Origin: Caenorhabditis remanei
Lineage: Eukaryota; Nematoda; Chromadorea; Rhabditida; Rhabditidae
NCBI RefSeq assembly: GCF_010183535.1
Contig: NC_071333.1
Location: 11,840,587 to 11,904,586, forward strand
Length of the DNA: 64,000 nt
Reading direction: 5' to 3'
The notes under the pieces: model-generated
What the model was told of the DNA's origin: nothing
The model's database searches: none
What the model saw: the letters and a program-made list of their open reading frames with translations, nothing else
Shown here: positions 1 to 10,647 of the stretch, one piece after another
Numbering within the stretch: the stretch's first letter is position 1
How the letters are laid out: each line of letters begins with the position of its first letter
Translations under genes and position numbers: made by a program

Positions 1-1954
1 CATCTAGAGAAATTGTATAGCAGATGCTTCATTCGAATAGTACTCGGTCGGTGCGAAAGAGTTCGCGGCGGAGAGTCTTTCATACTTTCCTATTTGTTCA
101 ACTAGAAACATTTCTATTGGTGGGGGCATAACCCTAGCGTACTTACTGATCATCTTTGCTTCTGCTCTCCTAAATTTGTTTATTGTGTTCGTTCACTTTC
201 TATTCAAACTCAACCGAATCTTAGCAATTACTTTGGGTGTCTTCTAAGTCTAACTCAATTTTCGATAGCTTCAGACTTACCAAAGACGTTTTACTTTAGT
301 TAGCAAGTTGAACTAGTGTTCAACTATATTTCTATGTAACATTTTTCTCGTTGACTTGAAAAAGAATGTAATTTTCATTGTCAATTTTGTCTCTAAATTT
401 TGAAAGCTAATTTTTTTCAGTAATATACAAAATTTCCTTCAAGTTTCCCACTAAAAAATGAATTTGTTGTACATCGCACCTCTTTGTAGGTCACAACAAG
501 TTTTATGCTTATTCTCACCTTCTCAATACCATTCTCTGTATCACTTTCGCGCACACAAATATTTACCATTCGAATCATCCTTCCAGCTTTTTCACAAATA
601 TACACAAGTATATAGTATTTCACACAATCAACCTGTCCTGTTTTCACATCTTTCGTTTATGATACTGCTAAGCTTCCCCGTCAAGCTCTCTTTCTTTTCT
701 CTCAGCAATTTGTTGTCCTTGATGACAAGGTTCGAATTTCATGTGTAAAATGAAAAACCCGCGGTGTCCTTCAATCCGTCCATTCATCCGTCTAGTCAGT
801 ATTTGTAGTAGTAGTAAGGATATTATACGACGCGCTCTACCTGATGCAATTATCATCAGCGACCTTTCCACACAACCATTTTTGATCGACACAAGACGTT
901 CGCAGGTCGTTTCATCCTCAATTTCTCACCTCTTTTTTTCATTGCATTTCTCGACTTCTTAGTTTCTCAGTTCCTCGTTGAGCGACGTGTTCGGATACAT
1001 TTGTGTCATTTTTTGCGCGCTCCGATCTTGGCATGAGAACAAACAGGAGACCGAGAGCCTCGAAAATTTCACCGATTACATTACAATTTGAGGCGTTCAT
1101 TGTGCGTTGTGAATGTGATCCAAGGACAACCTTTACCTTCTCGGACTTGAGAAAACAGGTAGAAGAATTTCGGAGGTTAGAAAAGAAGTGAGAAATTCAG
1201 GTTGCGTCACATACAAACACAGACACATCCTGGATATCATTCATGCAGATGTATCTTCTCTGCGTTCAGATGTGTGTGTATATGGATAATAGCAACTTCC
1301 GATTGCATACCATAAATGTCTTTCTTCATCTGCATTTATGATTTCAAACAGTGAGAAAATGAGATGCATATCACGTATTGCGTGTTATCACTCATGTACC
1401 TTTTCTGATGAAGCAATTGATTTTTTATTCTCACTCACTCTCACTGTTTTCAAATTTTATTATCAGCGGTCTGGTCTTTAGGTGTGTGTTTCGTGACGTA
1501 ATCAATTTTAATTTCGGAATTTTAATACCGAGAATGTCCAGCTGTGAATGCAAGGTTGGTCAGCCCTTGTCAATAAGGGAAGTTGTTTGATTCAGAAATT
1601 TGACGATATCTAGCTATTAGAATCTCGTTGACAAATAATTTTAAAAAACTATACTTTTCTTAAAGGAAACCCAATCTTTTTATCGTACTGAAGATTTCGA
1701 AATTTCTAAATTTTCGACATTATCTACTCAAAAATCTCAAATTTACATAAAATTCACATATTTCAAACGCGCATGTTTGTACGTGGGGTCGCCGTTTTAT
1801 TTTCGCCTTCAAAACGATTAAAAGCTTCATCATCTTCAATCTTTTCCCACAATCGCACTTTCTCCGGACCGATTCTTCTTTCCGTTTTCGTTTTCTTTCA
1901 CTTTTTATGTTCTTTCTTTTGCATAGTTTCATGTTCACCTCAAATGTTTCAGGA
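1..1954. other. 5' flank of the RASSF gene, no supportable gene
   Basis: I see no exon set here that joins in phase to the gene starting at 1955. Several open frames of 60-100 codons exist on both strands, but they are rich in Phe, Ser and Leu codons from pyrimidine tracts and none resembles a known family. The stretch probably holds the promoter, and possibly a non-coding first exon or outron of the downstream gene. A TTTCAG acceptor ends at 1952, two bases before the ATG. Confidence 0.5.
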
Positions 1955-4900
1955 ATGGAACTGAAAATAAACATCGACGGACTGGAACGAAGTGTTTCTG
2001 GTGTGACAGAAAACACAACTTGCTCCCAAATAATATATGCCCTCGCTCATGCAACAAGCCAACGAGGTCGATTTGTAATGGTGGAAAAATATAGAAATGT
2101 GGTAAGTCTTCATCGTTTTTCGGTTCGCTCATTAGAATGCGAGACAATGCTTATAACCAGTTTTTGGAGAAAGCTGGAAGTTCAGCAATTGTGAGGAAGT
2201 CGTGCCCGATTAAAGCAATTTTATGGTTCAAGTGGAATCGGAAATGTTTATGAATATTACAATGGCAAAAACCTCAAATAATTGTTAAATAGAAAAGATT
2301 AAAGTTTTCGTACAAAGAAAAAGAAAAAGCTGATTAAGAGAAATACAAAATTATGAACATGTGAACAGTTCCTATTGTTGTCAAAAATTTCTAATTAAAA
2401 TGTAACAAAAATTGATTTAAGAAATAACCTCTATTGATAAAGTCTTTTTGGATTTGTACCTAACTTCAAATATAACGAGTCCTTGAAATTCGTGCGATGA
2501 GTTTTGATTGGACACTATTAAGTACCGCATGCCCAAATCGTTACTAATTGACATCCCTCCGCATTAAATCTTACCTCAAATTAACTTAATTCAGGAACGC
2601 CGATTGGCACCGAATGATCGACCTCTTGAAACATTACGAAAATGGAGGGAACACGCCGCAAACGTCACATTTCAAATGCTTCGTGTCGATCAAAACGATG
2701 CAATTTGTGGTGAGTTAGGTTTGTCTCTCAGCTCAGCATTTTTTAACGATTTCGCTCTGTGATTCAAACCAGATGACTTCTTTAGATCTAGTAGGCGAGA
2801 CGTTGCCTCCCGAGCCATCCAAGCCGTATGTCCCACCCAAACAGACGTCAACGAGTAGTATGATCACTTCGTTACCAGGTATGTATGTAGTCTTTTGTCT
2901 TACTAGTGATCATTAGATGAAAAAACTGAACAGAGAGGAGATGGTATGTATCGGCACTAATAAATGTATTGTGTAATAAGGAATTCAGCCAAATAGCCAT
3001 TCATAATGACAAAAAAAGACAGAGACCACAAAAAACCATAACCAATTTTTTATTCGACTCGCTTGTATCGTACGACCTTTACACTAATATTTGTTGTGGC
3101 CATCTACCATACCATTTTCGTCTCATTCAACATCTTCTCTGTTTCTCTTCAGCTTCTCCTTCTTCCCACAATTTCACCTTTTGCCTCTTACCACCTCTTT
3201 CTCTCGAATTCACATACTAACACCCAACTGCAACATATTTTACACAACAAAAGCCAATTAAGGAAGAAGTGCGGCGGGCCAGCAGCTTGAAAATGGACAA
3301 AGAAGCACTAGTTCGTTGCCAACTTACGCTTCGGCAGGTGGTGTCACTGGCACTCTCGGACGCAACACCAGACGGCCTCCGCCACCAGGTAAGATATCTA
3401 TTGATATATGTCATTTACAATATATTCATTGCTTCACACCGATTCGCTCATTCGAAATCGGATTACTCCTTTTTTTTCATCGCCGGTCTTGTAAACTGAA
3501 CTAAACGACGCAATTTTATACCGGTCGACACTTTTTTTGCCTGTATTATCGAGGAAGTGAAGAAATGTCGGCCAACCAAAGGAAGTGGCCGCACATGTCG
3601 CTCGGGTTTCTTACCATTGATACATTTTTTTATCAAAAGTGATCGTATAGTTTTCTAGATGTGATTTGTTTATGGTCTGGATTATCCAGAAAGAAGAGAA
3701 CATTCTAGATTTAGCATTAATGCTGATGGTTCATGAAATAGATTCGCAAAACTGATTCGCTTCACATCTTTTATAACATTGGCAGTGATTCGCAATTATC
3801 AGTTGTTCGAAATTTTGTTTCCTGCTTTCTCAATCTTTTCAAGTTATCATGCTACAACTAATCTTTTCATCCAATAGGTATTTTGAATCGCTTTTTTATA
3901 TATAATAAATTCTTATCTAGAATTCGAACTTTTTTTTTCTTACTTTAACTTTGTTAGAGAAATAGTCCTAACAGAAGTAGCGTCTCAAATATAAATGCGC
4001 CCCCCGGAAAAGTGCAAATCAGTGTCAACAAAAGACCGTTTTTTTCTTTTTTGTTTCTTACATAAGTCTTGATAACCTCCCAGTATTGACCGCTTCTCTT
4101 GTCTTTATGATTGAGAAGAAAACGTGTATTTCGTCTGTTCGGTCGTTCTTTCTTTTCAATGTCTACCGCCTATTTATTCTCAATTAAAGTTCAGACCAAA
4201 ACTCAACTGGATTTAACTTTGAAGATAAACTCACTCCACCCATTTTTACCTCGACAAAACCAACCCAATACCATTTTCTCAGCCCCATAAAACCTTCAAT
4301 GCCTCTGCCCTTCACATTTATTCGGTCATTCGGTAGAGTAGTTCAGTTTCGTCACTTTCCATTTTTACTTCAGTAGAGGATGATTGAATTTTTTGAAAAT
4401 CTCTGATCTTTTCAAAAAGAGAATAGAATGACATCAAAAAATTTGTCTGCAACTATTATTTTGAACGAGATTCATACAATTGAATCTGTCAATCAGACAC
4501 CACTGGTTATTTTTCTGAAAGAGAATGAATAGGCCGCCCTGTTTGACATATAGTAATCACGCACAAGACATGACCGGATAGTTCATCATCCGACCAATTC
4601 TTCTAGTATATATTTTTCGATTTTAGACTACATGTCAGTCATGGAGAAAAAGAATATCATGATGGGTGCTACACTTCCAAAAAAAGAGGATTTTGAAAAC
4701 TTTGAGAGGTGAGTTTTAATGTTAGAAAAATTGATTCTCAATTCCGGTTTGAAATTTCAGAGCTGATGTCAAGAAGCTATCGGAGACCATGAATCAACAA
4801 GAAATTGCTGATTATCTTGTCCAGGAAGAGGAACTTCGTCAACTCCTGAAACAACAGGTAATGAATATCTGTTTGTATGGTTTCGTAATATGAGCAATTT

Positions 4901-5441
4901 CAGAAAAATCTTCGTGCAATTTTAAAACCAATGATTTCTGCCAACTGGCCTCAACAATACCAACTTGAGTTGAAGAAATCACATAAACTGAAAGCATCAT
5001 TGGCTGCAACCAAGGAAGCAATTAGCAAAACTAATAGGTAAGTGACGTTCCTAGAAATAAACTATCCACGTGACCAGTTTTTTCGTGTGTATTGACGTTG
5101 AGTGTTCGGCTGATTGCCTCCACTACTGTTTTCTTATCAATGACATTTTACCGACCGAATTGAAGTTTTTCGATTCAATTTTTGCAAATTCGACTACAAA
5201 ATTAGAAAAAAAACTTTGTTTTGCACTTTTGAGAAAAACCAAAATCAAATGATTGTATTATTATGTTTTCAGTGATATCAAACGTGTCGAGGAAACCGAA
5301 AGAGAGTTGCTGAAGAAATTGACGGAATTCAAAAAACAAGATGAGAATGGAGGAGACGAGAATTCCGAACTTTCGGAAACGTCATTTGATTTGGGTTGTC
5401 CATCGACTGGAACTTCCACACCACAAACATTAATTGCCTGA
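1955..5441 (+). CDS. N-terminal RASSF family protein (RASSF7/8-like), RA domain plus coiled coil
   Basis: Eight exons join in phase: 1955-2101, 2595-2709, 2786-2878, 3263-3388 (or 3338-3388), 4627-4708, 4761-4857, 4904-5037 and 5273-5441, giving about 320 residues. Residues 1-87 form a Ras-association domain at the extreme N terminus. They begin MELKINIDGLERSVSGVTE and continue with ERRLAPNDRPLETLRKW, the arrangement of vertebrate RASSF7/8, where the domain leads rather than follows a C1 or SARAH region. A proline-rich linker (PPPPG) follows, then a charged helical C-terminal half (exons from 4627) with heptad-like Leu/Glu/Lys patterns that probably forms a coiled coil. The family binds small GTPases and acts at junctions or centrosomes; that role is inferred here. 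The start is the first ATG after a TTTCAG acceptor ending at 1952, which could be a trans-splice site. I remember this locus as K05B2.2. The acceptor of exon 4 is uncertain. Confidence 0.85.
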
Positions 5442-5699
5442 ATAATTACCTCATCTCCTCATAATATCTGTGTATTTTTGTCGATTCACGTGTCAAGCTA
5501 TCGGCTTTATCTTTTCAGTTAATTCCCTTCAAACCACACTCAAGAACTTTTTTCATTCCTTACTGCATCCCTTTTAATTGACTCTGGAAATAATTTTGTT
5601 TTCCCACGAATCACTTTTTCTGTACTATCGCTTTGTATGTCACTTTGTTTTGTCCCTGTGCATTTATTATTCCCATTTTGTCTATCCCAGTTTTCCCGA

Positions 5700-5705
5700 A
5701 ATAAA
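5700..5705 (+). terminator. Polyadenylation signal AATAAA of the RASSF gene
   Basis: An AATAAA hexamer lies 259 bases after the stop codon at 5439-5441. It faces the convergent ifa-4 gene, whose own candidate signal on the minus strand is near 5927-5932, so the two transcripts end about 0.2 kb apart. Confidence 0.6.
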
Positions 5706-5926
5706 CTTAATACCCATTTTAAGAAAAACCAAGCAAACTTAAGAAAAAAGCAATTTATGGAAGTTGAAATCAATGTTAGAAACAGGGTAAAAAAAGAAAA
5801 TTACAGAAAGAAAATTATATGCCGGGGTTAAGAGGGTTAGCCAAAAGGTAAACTTTTCGTCTGAAAAAACCGAAAATTCTAGTTTTATTTTGGCGGCTCA
5901 CGGGAAAATTATGAATAGTTGTTGTA

Positions 5927-5932
5927 TTTATT
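5927..5932 (-). terminator. Candidate polyadenylation signal of ifa-4
   Basis: TTTATT on the plus strand, read AATAAA on the minus strand, lies about 170 bases after the ifa-4 stop codon at 6100-6102. A second possible hexamer is nearby around 5885. Confidence 0.5.
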
Positions 5933-6099
5933 TCAAGTATGATACAGGAATGGCTAAACGGAAATGATGAGAACAAGTGTATCTTGTGTCAAGATTCAGA
6001 CTTATAAAATTAAGAAATTCAAGAGAAAAAAAGAGGCAAGCGATTATAATTCAGAGTCAATTCACTGAATAGCTTCGAAGGATTGAATTGATTCCGTGT

Positions 6100-8649
6100 T
6101 TAGTTATGCGATGCACGTTGACTGTGGGAAGCACGTTCCTGAAATCACTCACGTAGTTATGCTTGCCCCTAGTGATTTATAGTTGCTTACCTCTCCTTCT
6201 TTGTTATAGAGAGAAGTAACGACGTCGTTTCCGGTGCCAAACGAGTCTTCGACGTCGTACACAAGACTGTCTGGTGGGGAGTGGATACCTTGACCACGAG
6301 CAAAGATCTTCACATTCTTCTGAGCACGAAGAGTGAATTCACGTGGGAAAGTGAACACGATTTCACGTTTTCCTGCTATCTTACGACGAAGTTTCCAATC
6401 CCCGATGGTCTCATCACGTCTAGAGATGTTCTCCAGGACAATGTACTTTCCTGATGGTTCCACTTCCTAGAAATCAACGACACCGTTTTCTGTATTGTGT
6501 TTTGTTTTTTCAAACCTGAATAACAACATTTCCCTTGGCCGATCTGGAGTAGGAGGAGTGACTAGTCGTTTCTCCTTTAAGGACTCGTAGACTTTCTGTA
6601 AAACAAAACACGTATACTCTCATTCTGCAACAAAAACCGAACGATCTGGTCTTGTGACTCTCATAAATCTTACCGTATGGCTTTTTGCGAATTTTATCGC
6701 CGACAAGGTAATGGGTATGGGGAACCTCATCAAAAGTGATTGTCTCGTACTGAGAACAATGAATCTCAGGCATTTTGGTTTAGGATAAGATAGTACTGTC
6801 CCAAAATGGAAAAGTGAAATGATTAAATACGAAATTTGTGATGATTGGACAAGCGGACACACCCAAAACGGTCGTTTTGGGCGTCAGCAAACAACAATAC
6901 TGATGAGTTACACAGTTAGGTCACCACATGACTTGAAACAAGTTCTTAACTTCGGACCGAAAACTAATTCAGTTTTAAGTACTACTTATTTCAACTATTT
7001 CACAAGTAATATAAATGAAATCTGGGATTTGACTTACCAAGCTCTTTGGTCTGATGGATCGAGGTAGTCTTGACAACTTGTTCAACAAGTTGACGGAGTC
7101 CTGCACGATTCTCTTCACCGTCCAACATCTTACGGTAGATAACAATTTCTGCATCGAGGGTCTGCTTGGTATCAATCAACATTTGAAGTTCAACCATCAA
7201 GATCTTGCTCTCATCTCGGAGTTTGTTGATTGAAGTATCCTTATCATTTAACGATTGCTCGTATGATCTCATGTCCTCTTCCATTTGGTAGTTGAGATCT
7301 TCAATTTGTTTCTCGAGGAGAAGATTCTGGAATAACACTCTGATCTTTTTTACCGTACTTCATTCATGAACCCACTCTTCCTTCCAGATCTGCCATTTTT
7401 CCACGCATGTCTCCGAGGGTGGTACGAAGTCTCTTGACCTCTTCTCGGGCATAATTCTGTTCAAGACTGTTGCGAGATGCTTGAGTGTGGATCTCTTGCA
7501 CTTTGAGTTTGTACCACGACTCAATATCGGTGCGGTGGACGTTGTGAACCTGAATACATTAGTCGCCTAAAGTACATTATGAGTGACGTACCTGGTCGTA
7601 TTCACTTCTGATGTCACGGATAGCAGAGGAGAGTTCATTCTTGAAGTACTCACGGTTCTCAACAGTGGTATCACGGGAAGCCATTGCAAGAAGATCGTGA
7701 ATTTCCTGAAAATTGATGGGGAATATGCCACAACTTTTTTTATTTTCCTACCGAATCATGAATTCTCTTGATGAAATCACATTCCTCAAGAAGAGTTTGG
7801 ACTTGGTTTTGATAGTCGATACGATTCAACGTTTCCTGCTCAACAGCCTGAAAACTGAAAATTTGATATTCTGCCCCGCAGTTATTCTTACGTTTCTTGT
7901 GTGATGAAGGTTGTCCATCATACGGTGGTTTTCCCGTTTCAAGTGTCCGATAGTATCATCCATGAGTGAAATTCTCCTTTTCAACAGTTCGATCTCAGCT
8001 TCCAGCGCTCCAAGTTTAGTGAGCACATTGTCAAGATCTTTACGTGTCACATCAGCTCCTCTTTCAGCTTCATGCATCTTGTTTCTGTAGTTGTTCAGCT
8101 CTTCAGTGAGTTTACGGATTTGATCTTCCAGTTGACCTCTCTCTTTATCAGAGTCAGCAATAAGTTCTTTCGCAGTCTTAAAACATTTTGATTCTTAACA
8201 GTGCAAAAGAAATACACCTACTCGGAGTTCAGTCTCAAACATCACTTTGACACTGGTCGAATCGTGTCCCCACTTTCCACGGAGCAAGTCCAAATCTTTC
8301 TCCATCTTGCGGTTTTGAGCCTCCAAGAAGCGAACCTTCTCAATATAACTTGCCAAACGGTCATTCAATTCACTCATTTCTTTCTTCTCGCGAGTTCGCG
8401 ACTCACGGATTGCAGAAGCGGCATGGTTACCGAATGGAGACATTCCAGATGTCAAAGTGGAGCCTCCGATCTCCGTGATCTTGAGTGTTCGGCTGGTTCC
8501 AGAAGCTGGAAACAAAGAATGATTCAAAAAATTTGTTTACAGAGAAACTCACAAATAGTACTTCCATATGTAGCCGTCGACTGCGAATGCAGAGTTCTAT
8601 TGAACGTTGGTCGCACCGAAATGGAGCTTCGGTATTCGCTCTCCGACAT
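6100..8649 (-). CDS. ifa-4: Cytoplasmic intermediate filament protein IFA-4
   Basis: Ten exons join in phase on the minus strand: 8649-8553, 8505-8222, 8176-7892, 7847-7752, 7705-7592, 7549-7376, 7326-7038, 6595-6516, 6466-6191 and 6138-6100, giving 577 residues. A Ser/Thr-rich head (about residues 1-75) precedes the helix-initiation motif [19 protein letters not shown] at 79-97. The alpha-helical rod ends at the family signature [13 protein letters not shown] near 410-422. The tail holds an Ig-like lamin tail domain (SAKGNVVIQ...LENIS...[15 protein letters not shown]). The lamin-type tail and long coil 1b are typical of invertebrate cytoplasmic filaments. The product should form obligate filaments with other IF chains, as known for nematode IFA proteins, which partner IFB-1. 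ATG follows TTTTTAG directly (acceptor ending near 8650), suggesting trans-splicing. Naming it ifa-4 (K05B2.3) rests on memory of the family and of its neighbours. Confidence 0.9.
6674..6773 (-). CDS. Candidate internal first exon giving a tail-only ifa-4 isoform
   Basis: This open segment starts with ATG at 6773-6771 in a favourable context (CCAAAATG). It reads [20 protein letters not shown] and on to KKPYG, and ends at a GTAAGA donor after one base of a codon. That phase fits the ifa-4 tail exon 6595-6516 exactly. Joined to the last three ifa-4 exons it makes a 164-residue protein (495 bases with stop) made of 33 unique residues plus the lamin tail domain, with no rod. As an internal cassette with the acceptor at 6750 it would break the frame after the rod exon ending at 7038, so an alternative start is the more sensible reading. 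No promoter motif was recognised; the 265 bases between 6774 and 7037 would have to hold it. Confidence 0.45.
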
Positions 8650-10647
8650 TTCCTAAAAATAAATTATCAATCAAAATAAAAAATGTTCCATTTTAGGGAT
8701 TCAAAAAAGGATTACCTCATAGTAAATAACGCTAAACATATGTGACAAGAATATGAATATGACACAGATTCGAGATGAATAATTGTGACGAGCCCCTATG
8801 ACAATGCGACGCGCGAAAACTATTGGTTTCTCGAGAGGCTCCCCCAACTCTTGACAGCACGCAAAAAACCGTGTTGCAATTCGGCGCGCACTGTTTATTT
8901 TGACGAGACTACGGCATGCGTGAATGAGGGGAGGACTATGCTTACTGCTAATTGTCTGTATAGTCAAATTATAGCAAAAACTAGGCAAGAAAAAAGATGA
9001 AGTCGAGTATGAAGAAGGACGGAAAACTGCGTCGGTTGGGGGGAGAGTAACGGTTCATCGAGCTATTGACGAACGCCGACTGACCGCTATTCAAAAGCCG
9101 ACGGACGGCGGACGGCGATTGCTGACCGATTACTAGATGCTAGCTACCGTCATGACGTGTTTATACACTGCTCCCATTTTACATTTGATAGTTTTATTAG
9201 TATCAATGCTGAGGCAGGTGGGAGCTCGGTTGGTACAGTTTTTGAACACAATGATAAGAACTAATGATCGGTAGCTTCAGTAATCTAGATAGTGATTTTA
9301 ATTATAACAAAAAATACAACAAAAGCTAAATAGGAAACATCAAAAAACTATTTTCAATATAAGTCGGTTTAGTCAAAGAGTCGAGAAGTACAGTAACCCT
9401 TCCCTCCCAAAAGAAACACTGACAGACAAACAAACCGTTGGTGTGGCTTGAAATATATATGCAAAATATCATGTGGGCGGAGTCGCCTTTTTTAGCGACA
9501 TGTACACAAACGCCAAACTCGGACAGTAAAACTGGGGAGAAAAGAGGGAAAAAATGGGAGGATTGATAGCGGTATCAAAACAAACATTTGCATTTCAACA
9601 GTCTCTTTTTTACCTTTTTACATTTTGACAACAATGTTTGAAGGGGTTGAAACTTGGTAACTGATAAGTATGCTTTGGAGTGTTCATGAGTCAGGAGGCT
9701 CAGAACATGGGCAATTAGAAAGTTGAACAAAAGTCACAGGTAGTGTAAACCTTAGAATGGTAACTCACTGATAGAAGAGCACAGAAAATTTGTGGAAATC
9801 AACAAAAAAAAAGTTCCAACATTGACATTCTGCGACATTTAGCAATAAACAGTCGTTTTACAGGAGAGAAAGTTTTTGATCTGTGTAGACAATAAGCCAG
9901 AGGATCAGCCGAATGCGTCTCCTTTCCGTCAACAGAAAGCGTTAAAGACAAATAAATAACAACAAAACGTTTCCAATTTCGCAGTGGAAACGACTGAAAA
10001 TGTCATAAGGACTGCGACTCGTCCTTTTCTCACCATGGGTTACGGTATCATTCACTGTTTTTCGGAAAAGAGAAAAATACTCACATTTTTGGTGGTCGTC
10101 ATGTTTGATAATGTAGTTATGAGAATATGCTGGTGATTCTTGAGAACTGATTTTGGTTCATATACTATTCAGAGGTATTGGTTCGGAACGACAAAAACAG
10201 GTTATGTATTTGGTATTCTGAATATTGTCCGTAAGAACTGCCTAAGCCGTTTTGGCCGCTCAACGTGCGGATTACAGTGTACCAATACATATTGCTATGT
10301 GACTCTCCTGCCTCTCTCTGTATATTTCCTGCATAATTATTCATGGAACGTGTAGGTTGGAAGCGACGATGATGTATCGTTTGTACCTTTGCGGGGGACA
10401 ATAACCTGACAATATGAGTTTCTATTCAATCTGATTGTGACTCATATACAATCATCAAAAACGTTTATCAATTTGTTCCACAACAGTCTTCCGCAATTTA
10501 AGACTTTTTGTGTTCGAAATGATCGGAATTTCATTTCGATTACATTTTCTCGTTAGGCATACAAAGAGAGTATTTATATTCAAATCAATTTTTTTGAAAA
10601 CGAAGAATAGATGGAGACGATTTATTTTATTTGCACAGACTGAGAAA
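8650..10647. other. Intergenic: ifa-4 upstream region and 3' flank of the thioesterase gene
   Basis: About 2 kb without a convincing gene. Positions 9060-9130 carry a GC-rich cluster of short direct repeats, and 9475-9482 carries a GGGCGGAG box; both may belong to the ifa-4 promoter. A minus-strand ATG near 10100 (ATGACGACCACCAAAAAT followed by GTGAGT) could be a small first exon of an upstream ifa-4 transcript, but I could not join it in phase. The open frames at 10140-10401 on both strands have no recognisable similarity. Confidence 0.4.

Noticed and set aside
6674..6749. This segment as an internal cassette exon of full-length ifa-4
   Set aside because: Its 76 bases shift the frame after the rod exon and give an early stop; skipping it joins 7038 to 6595 in phase. 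Kept only as an alternative first exon.
8201..8656. 151-codon plus-strand open frame
   Set aside because: Antisense shadow of the first two ifa-4 exons.
9210..9245. tRNA-like box A (GGAGCTCGGTTGGTACAG)
   Set aside because: No box B or cloverleaf arms at the correct spacing; no tRNA can be folded.
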